Assembly (NCBI GenBank): GCA_011525265.1
Contig: WTHV01000170.1
Location: 1 to 5,500 of the forward strand
DNA length: 5,500 nucleotides
Direction of reading: 5' to 3'
Origin: Alphaproteobacteria bacterium
Lineage (GTDB): Bacteria > Pseudomonadota > Alphaproteobacteria > Puniceispirillales > Puniceispirillaceae
Positions within the stretch are counted from its first letter, which is position 1. Each line of letters opens with the position of its first letter. Made by a program: the position numbers and the translations under genes. The notes below the pieces were generated by a model that searched no databases, was not told where the DNA came from, and worked only from the letters and a program-made list of their open reading frames with translations. Positions 1-5,500 of this stretch are shown piece by piece.

Positions 1-186
1 GCCTTCAAATGGCTTAAAGCCGCCAAAATGGGCGCACCATTGCGTATCATCCAACCCATCAAGCCCCACAGCTTGAGCCGCTTTATCATTACGATAGCGC
101 AGAATCATTTTTGGCACTTGGGCAGCAGCCACTGGCACGTAAAAATCATCGCCAAGTAGGCTATGTGTTGTCACAAATTCAGTCAT
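1..186 (-). CDS. SelO/YdiU-like protein adenylyltransferase, N-terminal part (cut by window edge)
   Basis: Reading leftward from an ATG at 186-184, 62 codons stay open to the window edge, so this is the N-terminus of a longer gene. The translation starts MTEFVTTHSLLGDDFYVPV and continues with PKMILRYRNDKAAQAVGLDG and then CAHFGGFKPFEG. A Phe-Tyr near the start, an 'R-N-D-x-A-A-x-x-VGLDG' stretch and an 'FGxFxPxxG' end are what I recall from the UPF0061/SelO (YdiU) family just before its conserved 'RYHGHQF' and 'GDGRG' segments, which would lie beyond the edge. SelO proteins are pseudokinase-fold enzymes that transfer AMP from ATP to Ser/Thr/Tyr of target proteins and act in redox stress; family members are roughly 480-550 residues. 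The catalytic region is not visible here, so the call rests on the N-terminus alone. Upstream on the coding strand is an A/G-rich AAAAGAAG that is only a weak ribosome binding site. Confidence 0.6.
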   Translation of the reverse strand, partial: MTEFVTTHSLLGDDFYVPVAAAQVPKMILRYRNDKAAQAVGLDGLDDTQWCAHFGGFKPFEG

Positions 187-341
187 ATTCTTAGGCTTCT
201 TTTAGGGCTTCACTGCAAAAACGACGTTAAGGGCGAAAATAAGCTAGACATAAGCTTAGGATAGAATTATCGAAAAATTTAGCAATCTTATTACACGTCA
301 TCATGGTCTGATATAGGCATGAAAGCAAAAAGGGTATCGCT
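187..341. promoter_or_regulatory. Divergent intergenic region between selO-like and Rieske oxygenase genes
   Basis: This 155-base AT-rich stretch must hold promoters for both flanking genes, which point away from each other. For the rightward gene, TTACAC (291-296) and TATAGG (312-317), 15 bases apart, form a poor promoter match. For the leftward gene, TTGCTA and TATCCT on the minus strand, 16 bases apart, are a similarly poor match. The clearest pattern is a direct repeat of ATAAGCT at 239-245 and 250-256, one helical turn (11 bases) apart, which could be a regulator site. No short ORF here looks like a gene. The promoter assignments are guesses. Confidence 0.3.
331..334 (+). promoter_or_regulatory. 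Ribosome binding site of the Rieske oxygenase gene
   Basis: AGGG at the end of an A-rich run, 7 bases before the ATG at 342. It is modest in strength but well placed, and it supports that start. The nearby ATG at 319 is in a different frame and the ATG at 303 meets a stop two codons later. Confidence 0.55.
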
Positions 342-1502
342 ATGGGATATTTAGACAGCTTAACAGCCGATTTAAATACGGTATTAAAGCCAATTGATGA
401 AGCGCGCGGCCTGCCGAACCAAGCTTATATTGATGATGCCTATTACAGTGCAGAGAAAAAAGCGCTATTTGCCGATAATTGGTTTGCGATTGGCTTTGGC
501 AAGGATGTACCAGATGCTGGCTGTGTGATGCCTGTTGATTTTATGGATATCCCTTTCTTGCTGACACGCAACCGCGCAGGTGAGGTCAATGTCTTTCAGA
601 ATGTGTGCCGCCATCGCGGGATGAAGCTTGTTGACGCCCCTGCCCGCCTGAAAGGCCCTATCACCTGCCCCTATCATGCCTGGGCCTATGACCTAGATGG
701 CAATTTGCGCGCTACCCCTCATGCCGGCGGGCCTGATATTCATAATCATGACTCAGTCCCTTGTGCTGAATTACCCTTAAATAAGGTGCGCTCTTATCTA
801 TGGCGTGATGTGGTCTATGTAACATTAAGCGATGCCACGCCTGAATTTGAACTATATGCCGGCGAGCTAATGGCCAGATGGGCGGAGTTTGAACAACCTG
901 TTTATTCAGGTGGCGCAGATAGCGGCTTTACGCTTGAGCTTGATTGCAATTGGAAGCTAGGCGTTGAGAATTATTGTGAGGCCTATCATCTGCCCTTTAT
1001 TCATCCTGACTTAAACTCCTATTCACGCCTTGAGGATCATTATAATATTTTGGACCATACCAGCTATGCTGGACAAGGCTCGGATGTTTATAATCCGCAA
1101 ATTGCAGATGATGGGCGCCAATTCCCGTCTTTTGCCAATTTATCAGCGAAATGGGATAAGGGCGCAGAATATTGTGCCTTTTTCCCCAATGTCTTATTAG
1201 GCGTGCATCATGACCATGCCTTTGCGATTATCTTGACGCCAAAAGGCCCTGAGAAAACAGTTGAACGTATCGAGCTATATTATGCAGATGATACCGTGTC
1301 ACAGGCCGCCTATGATGATATGCGCAGCGTCAATACCGCCATGTGGAAGAAAGTCTTTGAAGAAGATATTCAGGTGGTTGAGGGTATGCAATCAGGGCGC
1401 CATGCGCCTTTATATGATGGCGGGAAATTCTCATCTGTGATGGATACACCAACACATCATTTCCATAAATGGGTTGCTGATGGAATGCTTAAGTCACAGT
1501 AA
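342..1502 (+). CDS. Rieske non-heme iron oxygenase, alpha (catalytic) subunit
   Basis: A 386-residue cytoplasmic oxygenase subunit of usual family length. Residues about 45-140 form the Rieske domain: ligands Cys89-x-His91 and Cys109-x2-His112 (17 residues between the pairs) hold a [2Fe-2S] cluster. Residues about 190-375 form the catalytic domain: His216 and His221 (H-x4-H) plus Asp342 in 'EEDIQVVEGMQSG' are the expected mononuclear iron triad. The acidic residue relaying electrons between subunits is Glu213, where aromatic-ring dioxygenases usually have Asp; Glu is known from carnitine and related quaternary-amine oxygenases (CntA/YeaW type). The 'CNWKLGVENYCEAYH' context also fits the choline monooxygenase/GbcA/CntA side of the superfamily, so an N-demethylation or C-N cleavage substrate is possible but unproven. 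No reductase or ferredoxin gene lies next to it in the window. The ATG at 342 follows AAAAAGGG with 7 bases of spacing; no competing in-frame start is better. Confidence 0.9.
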   Translation: MGYLDSLTADLNTVLKPIDEARGLPNQAYIDDAYYSAEKKALFADNWFAIGFGKDVPDAGCVMPVDFMDIPFLLTRNRAGEVNVFQNVCRHRGMKLVDAPARLKGPITCPYHAWAYDLDGNLRATPHAGGPDIHNHDSVPCAELPLNKVRSYLWRDVVYVTLSDATPEFELYAGELMARWAEFEQPVYSGGADSGFTLELDCNWKLGVENYCEAYHLPFIHPDLNSYSRLEDHYNILDHTSYAGQGSDVYNPQIADDGRQFPSFANLSAKWDKGAEYCAFFPNVLLGVHHDHAFAIILTPKGPEKTVERIELYYADDTVSQAAYDDMRSVNTAMWKKVFEEDIQVVEGMQSGRHAPLYDGGKFSSVMDTPTHHFHKWVADGMLKSQ

Positions 1503-1510
1503 ATTGTGAC
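1493..1510. terminator. Small perfect inverted repeat at the convergent gene ends (possible weak terminator)
   Basis: GTCACA (1493-1498) and TGTGAC (1505-1510) are perfect complements separated by 6 bases. The repeat spans the TAA stop of the Rieske gene and sits just before the end of the opposing ATPase gene. A stem here could slow transcription in both directions. It lacks a T-run on either side and has only three G/C pairs in six, so it is not a standard rho-independent terminator. Confidence 0.25.
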
Positions 1511-1515
1511 ACCAT

Positions 1516-2217
1516 TTAGCTGTAATAATCGTCAAGCTTACCAGAGAGTACATAATTCGATATGAACTCTCCTAAACGAGATAATTCTGAATGAAAGCGT
1601 GTGCCTTCGACGCCCTTCATGCCGCTGAAACCACTTGCTTGTGTACGCACAATTGACAGGTCTGAGACAGGCGGGGCTAAAATCACATTCATATCGCCAA
1701 TGGCATTGCTTATGGCCTCAAGATTGCGCTGTTGATGAGAAATACGATTTGGCACAATAATAATATGGGGTGTTGCCAAATTATTGGCTTCTTTTCGTGA
1801 ATGAAGCTCTGATACAAAATCAATTGTAGGCCGCAAATCCGCCCATGATAATGAGGTTGGCACCAACACACATTTGCTGATCATAACAAGCTGCCAGATT
1901 GTATCAATTCCGCCACCTGCGGTATCAACCACGGTCAAAGTCTCTGAATCAGAGATAAGGCGGCGATAAACCCCATCAAGCGTGACGGCATTGACCCCAT
2001 CATAACGATCACCAATTGGAATATGGCGCACCAAATCAACAGAGGTGCTTGTCCCAAGCAACTCCACTGCCGAGCCTTGCGGGTCAGTATCTAATAAGCA
2101 GACTTTTGTTTCTTGATAGTGCTGTTTGAAATAATCAGTCAAAAAGGCCGTCAAAGTCGACTTACCAACACCACCTTTTATATTGGCTAAAAATATGCCT
2201 TGCCCGCCGATTTGCAA
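1516..2217 (-). CDS. ParA/MinD-family P-loop ATPase (orphan, no ParB neighbour)
   Basis: A 233-residue cytoplasmic ATPase of the ParA/MinD (SIMIBI) superfamily. Numbered from the TTG at 2217-2215, the deviant Walker A box KGGVGKST is at residues 14-21, with signature Lys14 as needed for the dimeric nucleotide sandwich. Walker A' LLDTDPQGS is near 41-49, Walker B VVDTAGG near 96-102, and a late 'VPNRIS' stretch fits the base-contacting Asn-Arg of the family. The frame is open further upstream to another TTG at 2244, but the 2217 start is preferred: GGGAGG lies 8 bases before it, and it puts the Walker A box about 13 residues from the N-terminus, as in most ParA proteins. Such ATPases place DNA, protein clusters or membrane complexes along the cell. 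No ParB-like partner or centromere-like repeat is visible, so the cargo is unknown. It converges on the Rieske gene with a 13-base gap and is divergent from the lipid-transport operon. Confidence 0.85.
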   Translation of the reverse strand: MQIGGQGIFLANIKGGVGKSTLTAFLTDYFKQHYQETKVCLLDTDPQGSAVELLGTSTSVDLVRHIPIGDRYDGVNAVTLDGVYRRLISDSETLTVVDTAGGGIDTIWQLVMISKCVLVPTSLSWADLRPTIDFVSELHSRKEANNLATPHIIIVPNRISHQQRNLEAISNAIGDMNVILAPPVSDLSIVRTQASGFSGMKGVEGTRFHSELSRLGEFISNYVLSGKLDDYYS

Positions 2218-2225
2218 AAGATCGT

Positions 2226-2231
2226 CCTCCC
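2226..2231 (-). promoter_or_regulatory. Strong ribosome binding site that sets the TTG start of the ParA-like gene
   Basis: On the minus strand the sequence reads GGGAGG, followed by 8 bases and TTG at 2217-2215. This is the best Shine-Dalgarno match in the leftward genes. It lies inside the longer reading frame that begins at the TTG at 2244, which argues that the longer form is an over-extension by nine codons. Confidence 0.75.
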
Positions 2232-2294
2232 AAAAACCTACCAATTAGGTTCAAACGTTCTGATCGGCCTGAGTGTCGCATGATAAAGGAAGAA

Positions 2295-2300
2295 AGTATA
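2295..2300 (-). promoter_or_regulatory. Possible -10 box for the ParA-like gene
   Basis: TATACT on the minus strand matches the -10 consensus at five of six positions and lies about 78 bases before the proposed TTG start. No good -35 box is found at the right distance, so this is a weak candidate. Confidence 0.25.
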
Positions 2301-2338
2301 GCCTAACTGACCATAAAAATTACAGACCAAAAGAAGAG

Positions 2339-2365
2339 GTGACAGTAGGCAAGCTTTTGTATAAT
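2339..2365 (+). promoter_or_regulatory. Putative housekeeping promoter of the mlaE-F-D-lipoprotein operon
   Basis: A perfect TATAAT (2360-2365) is preceded by GTGACA (2339-2344), a five-of-six match to TTGACA, with 15 bases between them, slightly shorter than ideal. Transcription would start near 2372 and leave a leader of about 29 bases before the GTG at 2401. It is the best promoter match in the window and is placed as expected for the four-gene operon. Confidence 0.5.
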
Positions 2366-2400
2366 TTAGGATAAATTAAAGTAGTAAACGCTCTCTATCA

Positions 2401-3231
2401 GTGAGCGATTCCATCATGGGTGTGATGATAGAAATGCAACGCAGCGACCTAATTGCCTTTATCGAACAAACAGGCGCAAAATTGAACAAGTCAATCGCTG
2501 GCATTGGCTTTGCGACCAAAACATTAGGCGGCGCGATTAGCATCATCCTCTTTGGGCGAAAGCGCTCTCAGCCCATGCGCCTACGTCATTTGATTGCTGA
2601 AATTAACATTGCTGGTGTGCAAGCTTTGCCTGTGGTGGTGTTAATGTCTGCTATGATCGGTGTTATGCTTGCTATTCAAGGCATCTACTCTCTTCGTGTC
2701 TTTGGCGCTGAAACACAAGTCACCTATGGGCTGGCTTTATCTATTCCGCGCGAATTTGCCCCGCTTATCACAGGCATTCTTGTAGCAGGTCGCTCTGGCT
2801 CTCAATTAACCTCTCGTGTGGGGTCTATGCGCCTGAATGGTGAAATTGATGCGCTTATGGTGATGGGCATTTCACCAACACGCTTTGTTGTCGCCCCCTC
2901 CTTATTAGCGCTAGCAATCAGCCTTCCTATCTTGGTTGCCATTGCCAATCTTGCCGCTTTTGGTGCGGCAGGGCTTTATATTGATGCGACCTTGGGCATA
3001 GGCCCGCAAGCTTATTGGGCAGATATTTTATCGATTGTCACATTAACAGACCTCTATCACAGTTTTAGCAAGGCTGTGATTTTCGCCATTCTGATTGGCG
3101 CGGTGGGCATTTCTATTGGCATGGGCGTCTCTGGCGGCGCGGATGTGCTTGGCAAGGCAACCACCTCTTCTGTTGTGACTTGTATCGCGGCCATCATTGC
3201 CGCTGATGCGATTTTCGCGCTAACGGTATAA
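2401..3231 (+). CDS. mlaE: MlaE-type ABC transporter permease (MCE lipid transport system)
   Basis: Inner-membrane permease of an MCE-linked phospholipid ABC transporter, 276 residues, close to the 260 of E. coli MlaE. Hydrophobic segments are visible near residues 75-97, 110-130, 165-192, 222-245 and 255-275, with an interfacial helix around 40-52. Family motifs are present: 'IPREFAPL' (115-122), 'AGRSGS' (129-134), 'GSM' (141-143) and 'EIDAL' (148-152) followed by 'MGISP', the coupling region facing the ATPase. There is no N-terminal STAS domain such as is fused to some permeases of this class. The start is uncertain: GTG 2401 gives the longest form but has no clear ribosome binding site, and ATG codons at 2416, 2425 and 2434 are alternatives; the last (residue 12) would give an N-terminus close to that of E. 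coli MlaE. It is first in the operon, with 13 bases to the ATPase gene. Confidence 0.9.
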   Translation: MSDSIMGVMIEMQRSDLIAFIEQTGAKLNKSIAGIGFATKTLGGAISIILFGRKRSQPMRLRHLIAEINIAGVQALPVVVLMSAMIGVMLAIQGIYSLRVFGAETQVTYGLALSIPREFAPLITGILVAGRSGSQLTSRVGSMRLNGEIDALMVMGISPTRFVVAPSLLALAISLPILVAIANLAAFGAAGLYIDATLGIGPQAYWADILSIVTLTDLYHSFSKAVIFAILIGAVGISIGMGVSGGADVLGKATTSSVVTCIAAIIAADAIFALTV

Positions 3232-3238
3232 AGGGGGG
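3232..3238 (+). promoter_or_regulatory. Ribosome binding site of the mlaF-like gene
   Basis: AGGGGGG directly follows the permease stop codon and lies 6 bases before the ATG at 3245. The spacing supports that start and suggests translational coupling with the permease gene. Confidence 0.65.
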
Positions 3239-3244
3239 CGCAGG

Positions 3245-4063
3245 ATGAGCGATCAAAGCAAAATACAAAGCCGTCAAAGCACCCCTATTGTGGTAAAAAA
3301 CCTGCAAGGTGGCTATAATGGCACGCCTGTTATTCATGATTGTTCTATGACCATTGATGCCGGTGAAATTGTCGTGATTATGGGCGGCTCTGGCTCTGGC
3401 AAATCAACCTTTTTGCGCCACCTCATTGGCTTGAAAGAACCGATGCAAGGCGATGTTGAGCTATTTGGCAAATCTCTTTATCAGGTTGACGAGTTTGAAC
3501 GACTCAAACTGTTAAAAGGGATTGGGGTGGCCTTTCAATCTGGGGCAATGCTGTCCTCTTTGACTGTCGCACAAAATGTCGCCCTTCCGATGGTTGAGCA
3601 TACAGATTTAGATGAGCAAACCATTGATTTGATTGTGCGCATGAAGCTTGATTTTGTTGGCTTGCTGGGTAAAGAAGATTTATTACCCTCAGAGTTATCT
3701 GGCGGGATGCTAAAGCGTGCGGCTGTCGCACGGGCTATTGCCCTTGACCCACGCCTGACCTTTATGGATGAGCCGTCAGCTGGCCTTGATCCTGTCATTG
3801 CCGCGGCACTTGATGAGCTTATCATTAAGCTAAAAGAGACATTAGGCATGTCAGTGGTGGTTGTCACGCATGAGCTTGATTCCGCCTTTAAGATTGCGGA
3901 CAGAATTGTCGTGCTTGATCGCGGCTACATTATTTTCACAGGCACTGTTGCAGAGCTAAAAGCAAGCAAGAGCGAGCGTATTCAAAATTTAATTAATCGC
4001 GTGCCAGAAGAAGAAGAATTCGACCCTGAAGCGCATTTAAAGCGTCTGTTTGGCGAGGATTAA
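3245..4063 (+). CDS. mlaF: MlaF-type ABC transporter ATPase (MCE lipid transport system)
   Basis: Cytoplasmic nucleotide-binding subunit, 272 residues, which powers lipid movement through the MlaE-type permease. All ABC elements are intact: Walker A GGSGSGKST (47-55), Q-loop Gln98 in 'AFQSGAMLSSLT', signature LSGGM (151-155), Walker B 'LTFMDEP' with Asp175 and Glu176, D-loop 'AGLDP' (179-183) and switch His209. The 'FQSGAM' stretch and a signature ending in Met instead of Gln are hallmarks of MlaF/TGD3-type ATPases and separate it from general importers. The last 25 residues are acidic and basic ('NRVPEEEEFDPEAHLKRL') and extend beyond the nucleotide-binding fold; in E. coli MlaF a C-terminal extension helps dimer contact, and a similar role here is inference. 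It lies between the permease gene (13-base gap) and the MCE gene (16-base gap), clearly one transcript. Confidence 0.95.
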   Translation: MSDQSKIQSRQSTPIVVKNLQGGYNGTPVIHDCSMTIDAGEIVVIMGGSGSGKSTFLRHLIGLKEPMQGDVELFGKSLYQVDEFERLKLLKGIGVAFQSGAMLSSLTVAQNVALPMVEHTDLDEQTIDLIVRMKLDFVGLLGKEDLLPSELSGGMLKRAAVARAIALDPRLTFMDEPSAGLDPVIAAALDELIIKLKETLGMSVVVVTHELDSAFKIADRIVVLDRGYIIFTGTVAELKASKSERIQNLINRVPEEEEFDPEAHLKRLFGED

Positions 4064-4067
4064 ACAA

Positions 4068-4073
4068 AAGGAG
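4068..4073 (+). promoter_or_regulatory. Ribosome binding site that sets the start of the MlaD-like gene
   Basis: AAGGAG lies 6 bases before the ATG at 4080. The same frame is open upstream to a TTG at 4050 that overlaps the end of the ATPase gene, but that TTG has no comparable site, and the ATG gives an N-terminus of the usual MCE form (short basic start, then membrane helix). Confidence 0.8.
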
Positions 4074-4079
4074 CCTATC

Positions 4080-5192
4080 ATGAAGATCAAATCTTCTGAT
4101 TTCACAGCAGGTCTATTTGTCATTGGCGGTCTTTTTGCCATCATAACGATGTTCTTTGTCGTCAAAGGCCAGTTGAATAAGCAAGATAGCTATTACAGCT
4201 ATTTCAATAATGTTGCTGGCCTGCGTGCAGGGGCTTCTGTCGTCTATGAGGGTTATATTATTGGCACAGTCAATGAGATTACACCCGAAGCGACACAAAG
4301 CGGCATGACCTTCCGTGTTGATTTTGGCGTTCAAGAAGGCTGGGCCATCCCATCTGATAGTAACGCAGAGATTTCTGCCCTCTCGCTTTTGTCGGCGCAA
4401 TCTATTCAAATTATTGCCGGCTCTGCGACCCCTTTGCCAAAAGGCGCACAAGTGCCCTCACGACCTGCCACAAACCTGATGGCAGACCTTGGCAGAACAG
4501 CTGATCAATTTGCCCAAATCGCAAGCACAAGCCTCGTACCATTGCTTAGCACCATTGACACATTGCTAAATGAAGAAGCCCGTGATGCGCTTAAAGGGCT
4601 CACAGGCCTATCACAATCAGTGGGAGACGGTGTCCCTGCCCTTCTTGAAAGTGCTAATCGCACCGTAAGCAATCTTGAAGATGCCTCTTTGTCGGTCGCA
4701 CAGCTTACAGGTGGCGAGACAAAACAAGCTGTCACACAAATGCTTTCTGATATGACGCAAGCCTCTGGCAATGTGAAAACAGCCTCAGATGATGCGAATG
4801 CTTTGGTCGGCTCTATCTCACGCGCGGCATCAAATAGTTGGCTTTCTGATATTTCACAATCTTTGGCGCGCATTGATCAATCTGCCAAAACACTAGAAGA
4901 GATTTCAAACACAGCATTGGCAAGCGCGCAGAATATCGAACAGCTTACCGGCCAAGATGTCAGAGGCAAGATTATCAAGCTTATAGAGGATGTTGAAACC
5001 ATTCGCGGCAATCTTGAAGTGGCGAGCCAATCTGTGATTATTGCCTCAAACAATGCCGCTGATCTCTCTGATATATCAGAAGATCGTATTGATGCGTTCT
5101 TGCAACGGCTCGAAAATGCCGCACTAAATGTAGAAGAGATGACAGCCCGTTTGCGTGACGACCCCTCTATCATCATCAGAGGCTCTAATTAA
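4080..5192 (+). CDS. mlaD: MlaD-family MCE protein with long helical C-terminal extension
   Basis: Membrane-anchored substrate-binding subunit, 370 residues, about twice E. coli MlaD (183). A short basic N-terminus (MKIKSSDF) leads into one membrane helix at about 9-29, with the rest in the periplasm. The single MCE domain spans about 37-125 and includes 'NNVAGLRAGASVVYEGYIIG' (43-62), the typical core. MCE domains form hexameric rings with a lipid-conducting pore. Residues about 135-355 are Ser/Thr/Asn/Asp-rich and predicted by eye to be helical or coiled-coil, with an internal repeat at 206-236 and 286-316. The end, 'RLRDDPSIIIRG', matches the short conserved C-terminal stretch of MCE proteins paired with PqiC-like lipoproteins, near where they would dock. 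The size and layout resemble TGD2 more than MlaD. The start at 4080 is chosen on the AAGGAG site. It follows the ATPase gene by 16 bases and precedes the lipoprotein gene by 54. Confidence 0.9.
   Translation: MKIKSSDFTAGLFVIGGLFAIITMFFVVKGQLNKQDSYYSYFNNVAGLRAGASVVYEGYIIGTVNEITPEATQSGMTFRVDFGVQEGWAIPSDSNAEISALSLLSAQSIQIIAGSATPLPKGAQVPSRPATNLMADLGRTADQFAQIASTSLVPLLSTIDTLLNEEARDALKGLTGLSQSVGDGVPALLESANRTVSNLEDASLSVAQLTGGETKQAVTQMLSDMTQASGNVKTASDDANALVGSISRAASNSWLSDISQSLARIDQSAKTLEEISNTALASAQNIEQLTGQDVRGKIIKLIEDVETIRGNLEVASQSVIIASNNAADLSDISEDRIDAFLQRLENAALNVEEMTARLRDDPSIIIRGSN
4695..5027 (+). repeat. Internal repeat in the MCE protein's helical tail, 80-residue spacing
   Basis: Two segments of the tail line up without gaps at an offset of exactly 80 residues (240 bases): residues 206-236 and 286-316. 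Shared positions include Q-L-T-G (208-211 and 288-291), an Asp (224 and 304), Gly-Asn (230-231 and 310-311) and Ala-Ser (235-236 and 315-316). At the DNA level CAGCTTAC recurs at 4701 and 4941. A looser third copy of the 'LSD-(M/I)-(T/S)-Q' part occurs at 255-260. This suggests the tail grew by duplication. Confidence 0.55.
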
Positions 5193-5233
5193 GACCGCGC
5201 ATTGCTGACAAGCCGGCACAATAACGGCCATAT

Positions 5234-5239
5234 AAAGGA
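5234..5239 (+). promoter_or_regulatory. Ribosome binding site of the lipoprotein gene
   Basis: AAAGGA, 7 bases before the ATG at 5247. The 54-base gap after the MCE gene holds no convincing promoter or terminator, only a weak GCCG/CGGC pair (5212-5215 and 5225-5228), so the gene is probably read from the operon transcript. Confidence 0.6.
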
Positions 5240-5246
5240 TAATAGG

Positions 5247-5500
5247 ATGACATATAAAACACCTCTTACTCATGCCAAAAACCATCTCATAGCTGCCACC
5301 ATGCTTGGGTTGGGCCTCATGGCTTTATCGGCTTGTTCATCTGCGCCAGCGCGTGATGCTGATATCTTTTATGATTTGCGTCCCGAAATTGCTGATGTCA
5401 CTTTTGGCTCTGACAAAATAGTGAAGGTGCAATCAGTCTCAATCAAAGGCCTGCAATCAGGGCGTCCCTTGGTAATTGAAAATGGGCAAGCGCCTGTACA
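5247..5500 (+). CDS. PqiC-like ABC-type transport auxiliary lipoprotein (N-terminal part, cut by window edge)
   Basis: Only the first 84 codons are in the window. The product begins with a lipoprotein signal peptide: a basic and polar start, a hydrophobic core at about 14-27 and the lipobox L27-S28-A29-C30, with Cys30 as the lipidated residue. Residue 31 is Ser, not Asp, so sorting to the outer membrane by the Lol system is expected. The mature part has 'IFYDLRPE' shortly after the Cys and then 'IVKVQSVSIKGLQSGRPLVI', which fits the start of the ABC_trans_aux family (PF03886; PqiC/YmbA type), where a Y-x-L near the N-terminus precedes a strand with a following short loop. Such lipoproteins form rings at the outer membrane that receive the tip of an MCE needle. 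It is last of the visible operon genes, 54 bases after the MCE gene. The family call is strengthened by context. Confidence 0.75.
   Translation, partial: MTYKTPLTHAKNHLIAATMLGLGLMALSACSSAPARDADIFYDLRPEIADVTFGSDKIVKVQSVSIKGLQSGRPLVIENGQAPV

Noticed and set aside
465..677. Leftward 70-residue frame inside the Rieske gene
   Set aside because: It is antisense to the Rieske cluster-binding region of an intact gene and shows no recognisable features.
2218..2244. Nine-codon N-terminal extension of the ParA-like protein from the TTG at 2244
   Set aside because: The strong GGGAGG site lies within this stretch and points to the TTG at 2217; the extension also places the Walker A box unusually far from the N-terminus.
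2301..2350. Imperfect inverted repeat GCCTAACTG / CAGTAGGC upstream of the permease gene
   Set aside because: The arms are 33 bases apart and need a one-base bulge; without conservation data this is within what chance gives, though it does overlap the proposed -35 box.
3504..3867. Two leftward open frames (3504-3731 and 3535-3867) inside the ATPase gene
   Set aside because: They lie opposite a complete MlaF gene with all motifs, have no ribosome binding site of note, and read as low-complexity products of antisense frames.
4050..4079. Ten-codon N-terminal extension of the MCE protein from the TTG at 4050
   Set aside because: It overlaps the ATPase stop, has no ribosome binding site, and would contain the AAGGAG site that serves the ATG at 4080.
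4113..5176. Three leftward open frames (4113-4451, 4505-4873, 4877-5176) opposite the MCE gene
   Set aside because: Ser/Arg/Ala-rich translations typical of the antisense of a helical Ser/Asp/Ala-rich protein; no family features and no promoters.
5212..5228. GCCG/CGGC hairpin between the MCE and lipoprotein genes as a terminator
   Set aside because: Only four base pairs with a nine-base loop and no T-run; too weak to separate the two genes.

Overview
The window looks like a piece of chromosome from a Gram-negative bacterium, most likely a marine-type alphaproteobacterium. This is inferred from the moderate GC content, the mixed ATG/GTG/TTG starts and the style of the proteins; no marker gene in the window fixes the taxon. 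All genes look like housekeeping or metabolic genes. I see no mobile element, CRISPR array, tRNA or rRNA.

Layout, left to right. (1) The first 62 codons of a leftward gene whose product resembles the SelO/YdiU protein adenylyltransferase family (1-186, running off the left edge). (2) A 155-base divergent intergenic region. (3) A rightward gene for a complete Rieske non-heme iron oxygenase alpha subunit (342-1502), with all cluster and iron ligands present and a Glu bridging residue of the kind known from quaternary-amine oxygenases such as CntA. (4) Only 13 bases later, and converging on it, a leftward orphan ParA/MinD-type ATPase. Its start is best placed at a TTG at 2217, behind a strong GGGAGG ribosome binding site. 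(5) A divergent promoter region (2218-2400) with a good TATAAT box for the next operon. (6) A rightward four-gene operon: MlaE-type permease, MlaF-type ATPase, MlaD/MCE protein, and the start of an outer-membrane lipoprotein of the PqiC type, which runs off the right edge.

The operon is the main story. It encodes a retrograde/anterograde phospholipid transporter of the MCE class. It combines an Mla-like ABC core (permease plus ATPase) with a PqiC-like lipoprotein, and no soluble MlaC carrier or MlaB STAS protein is visible. The MCE protein is 370 residues, about twice the length of E. coli MlaD. Its long helical C-terminal part contains an internal repeat spaced exactly 80 residues apart. A reasonable inference is that this tail reaches across the periplasm toward the lipoprotein and so replaces a soluble shuttle. 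The architecture is known in outline from other MCE systems, so I regard it as a variant worth checking and not as a new system. The other genes have no evident functional link to the operon.
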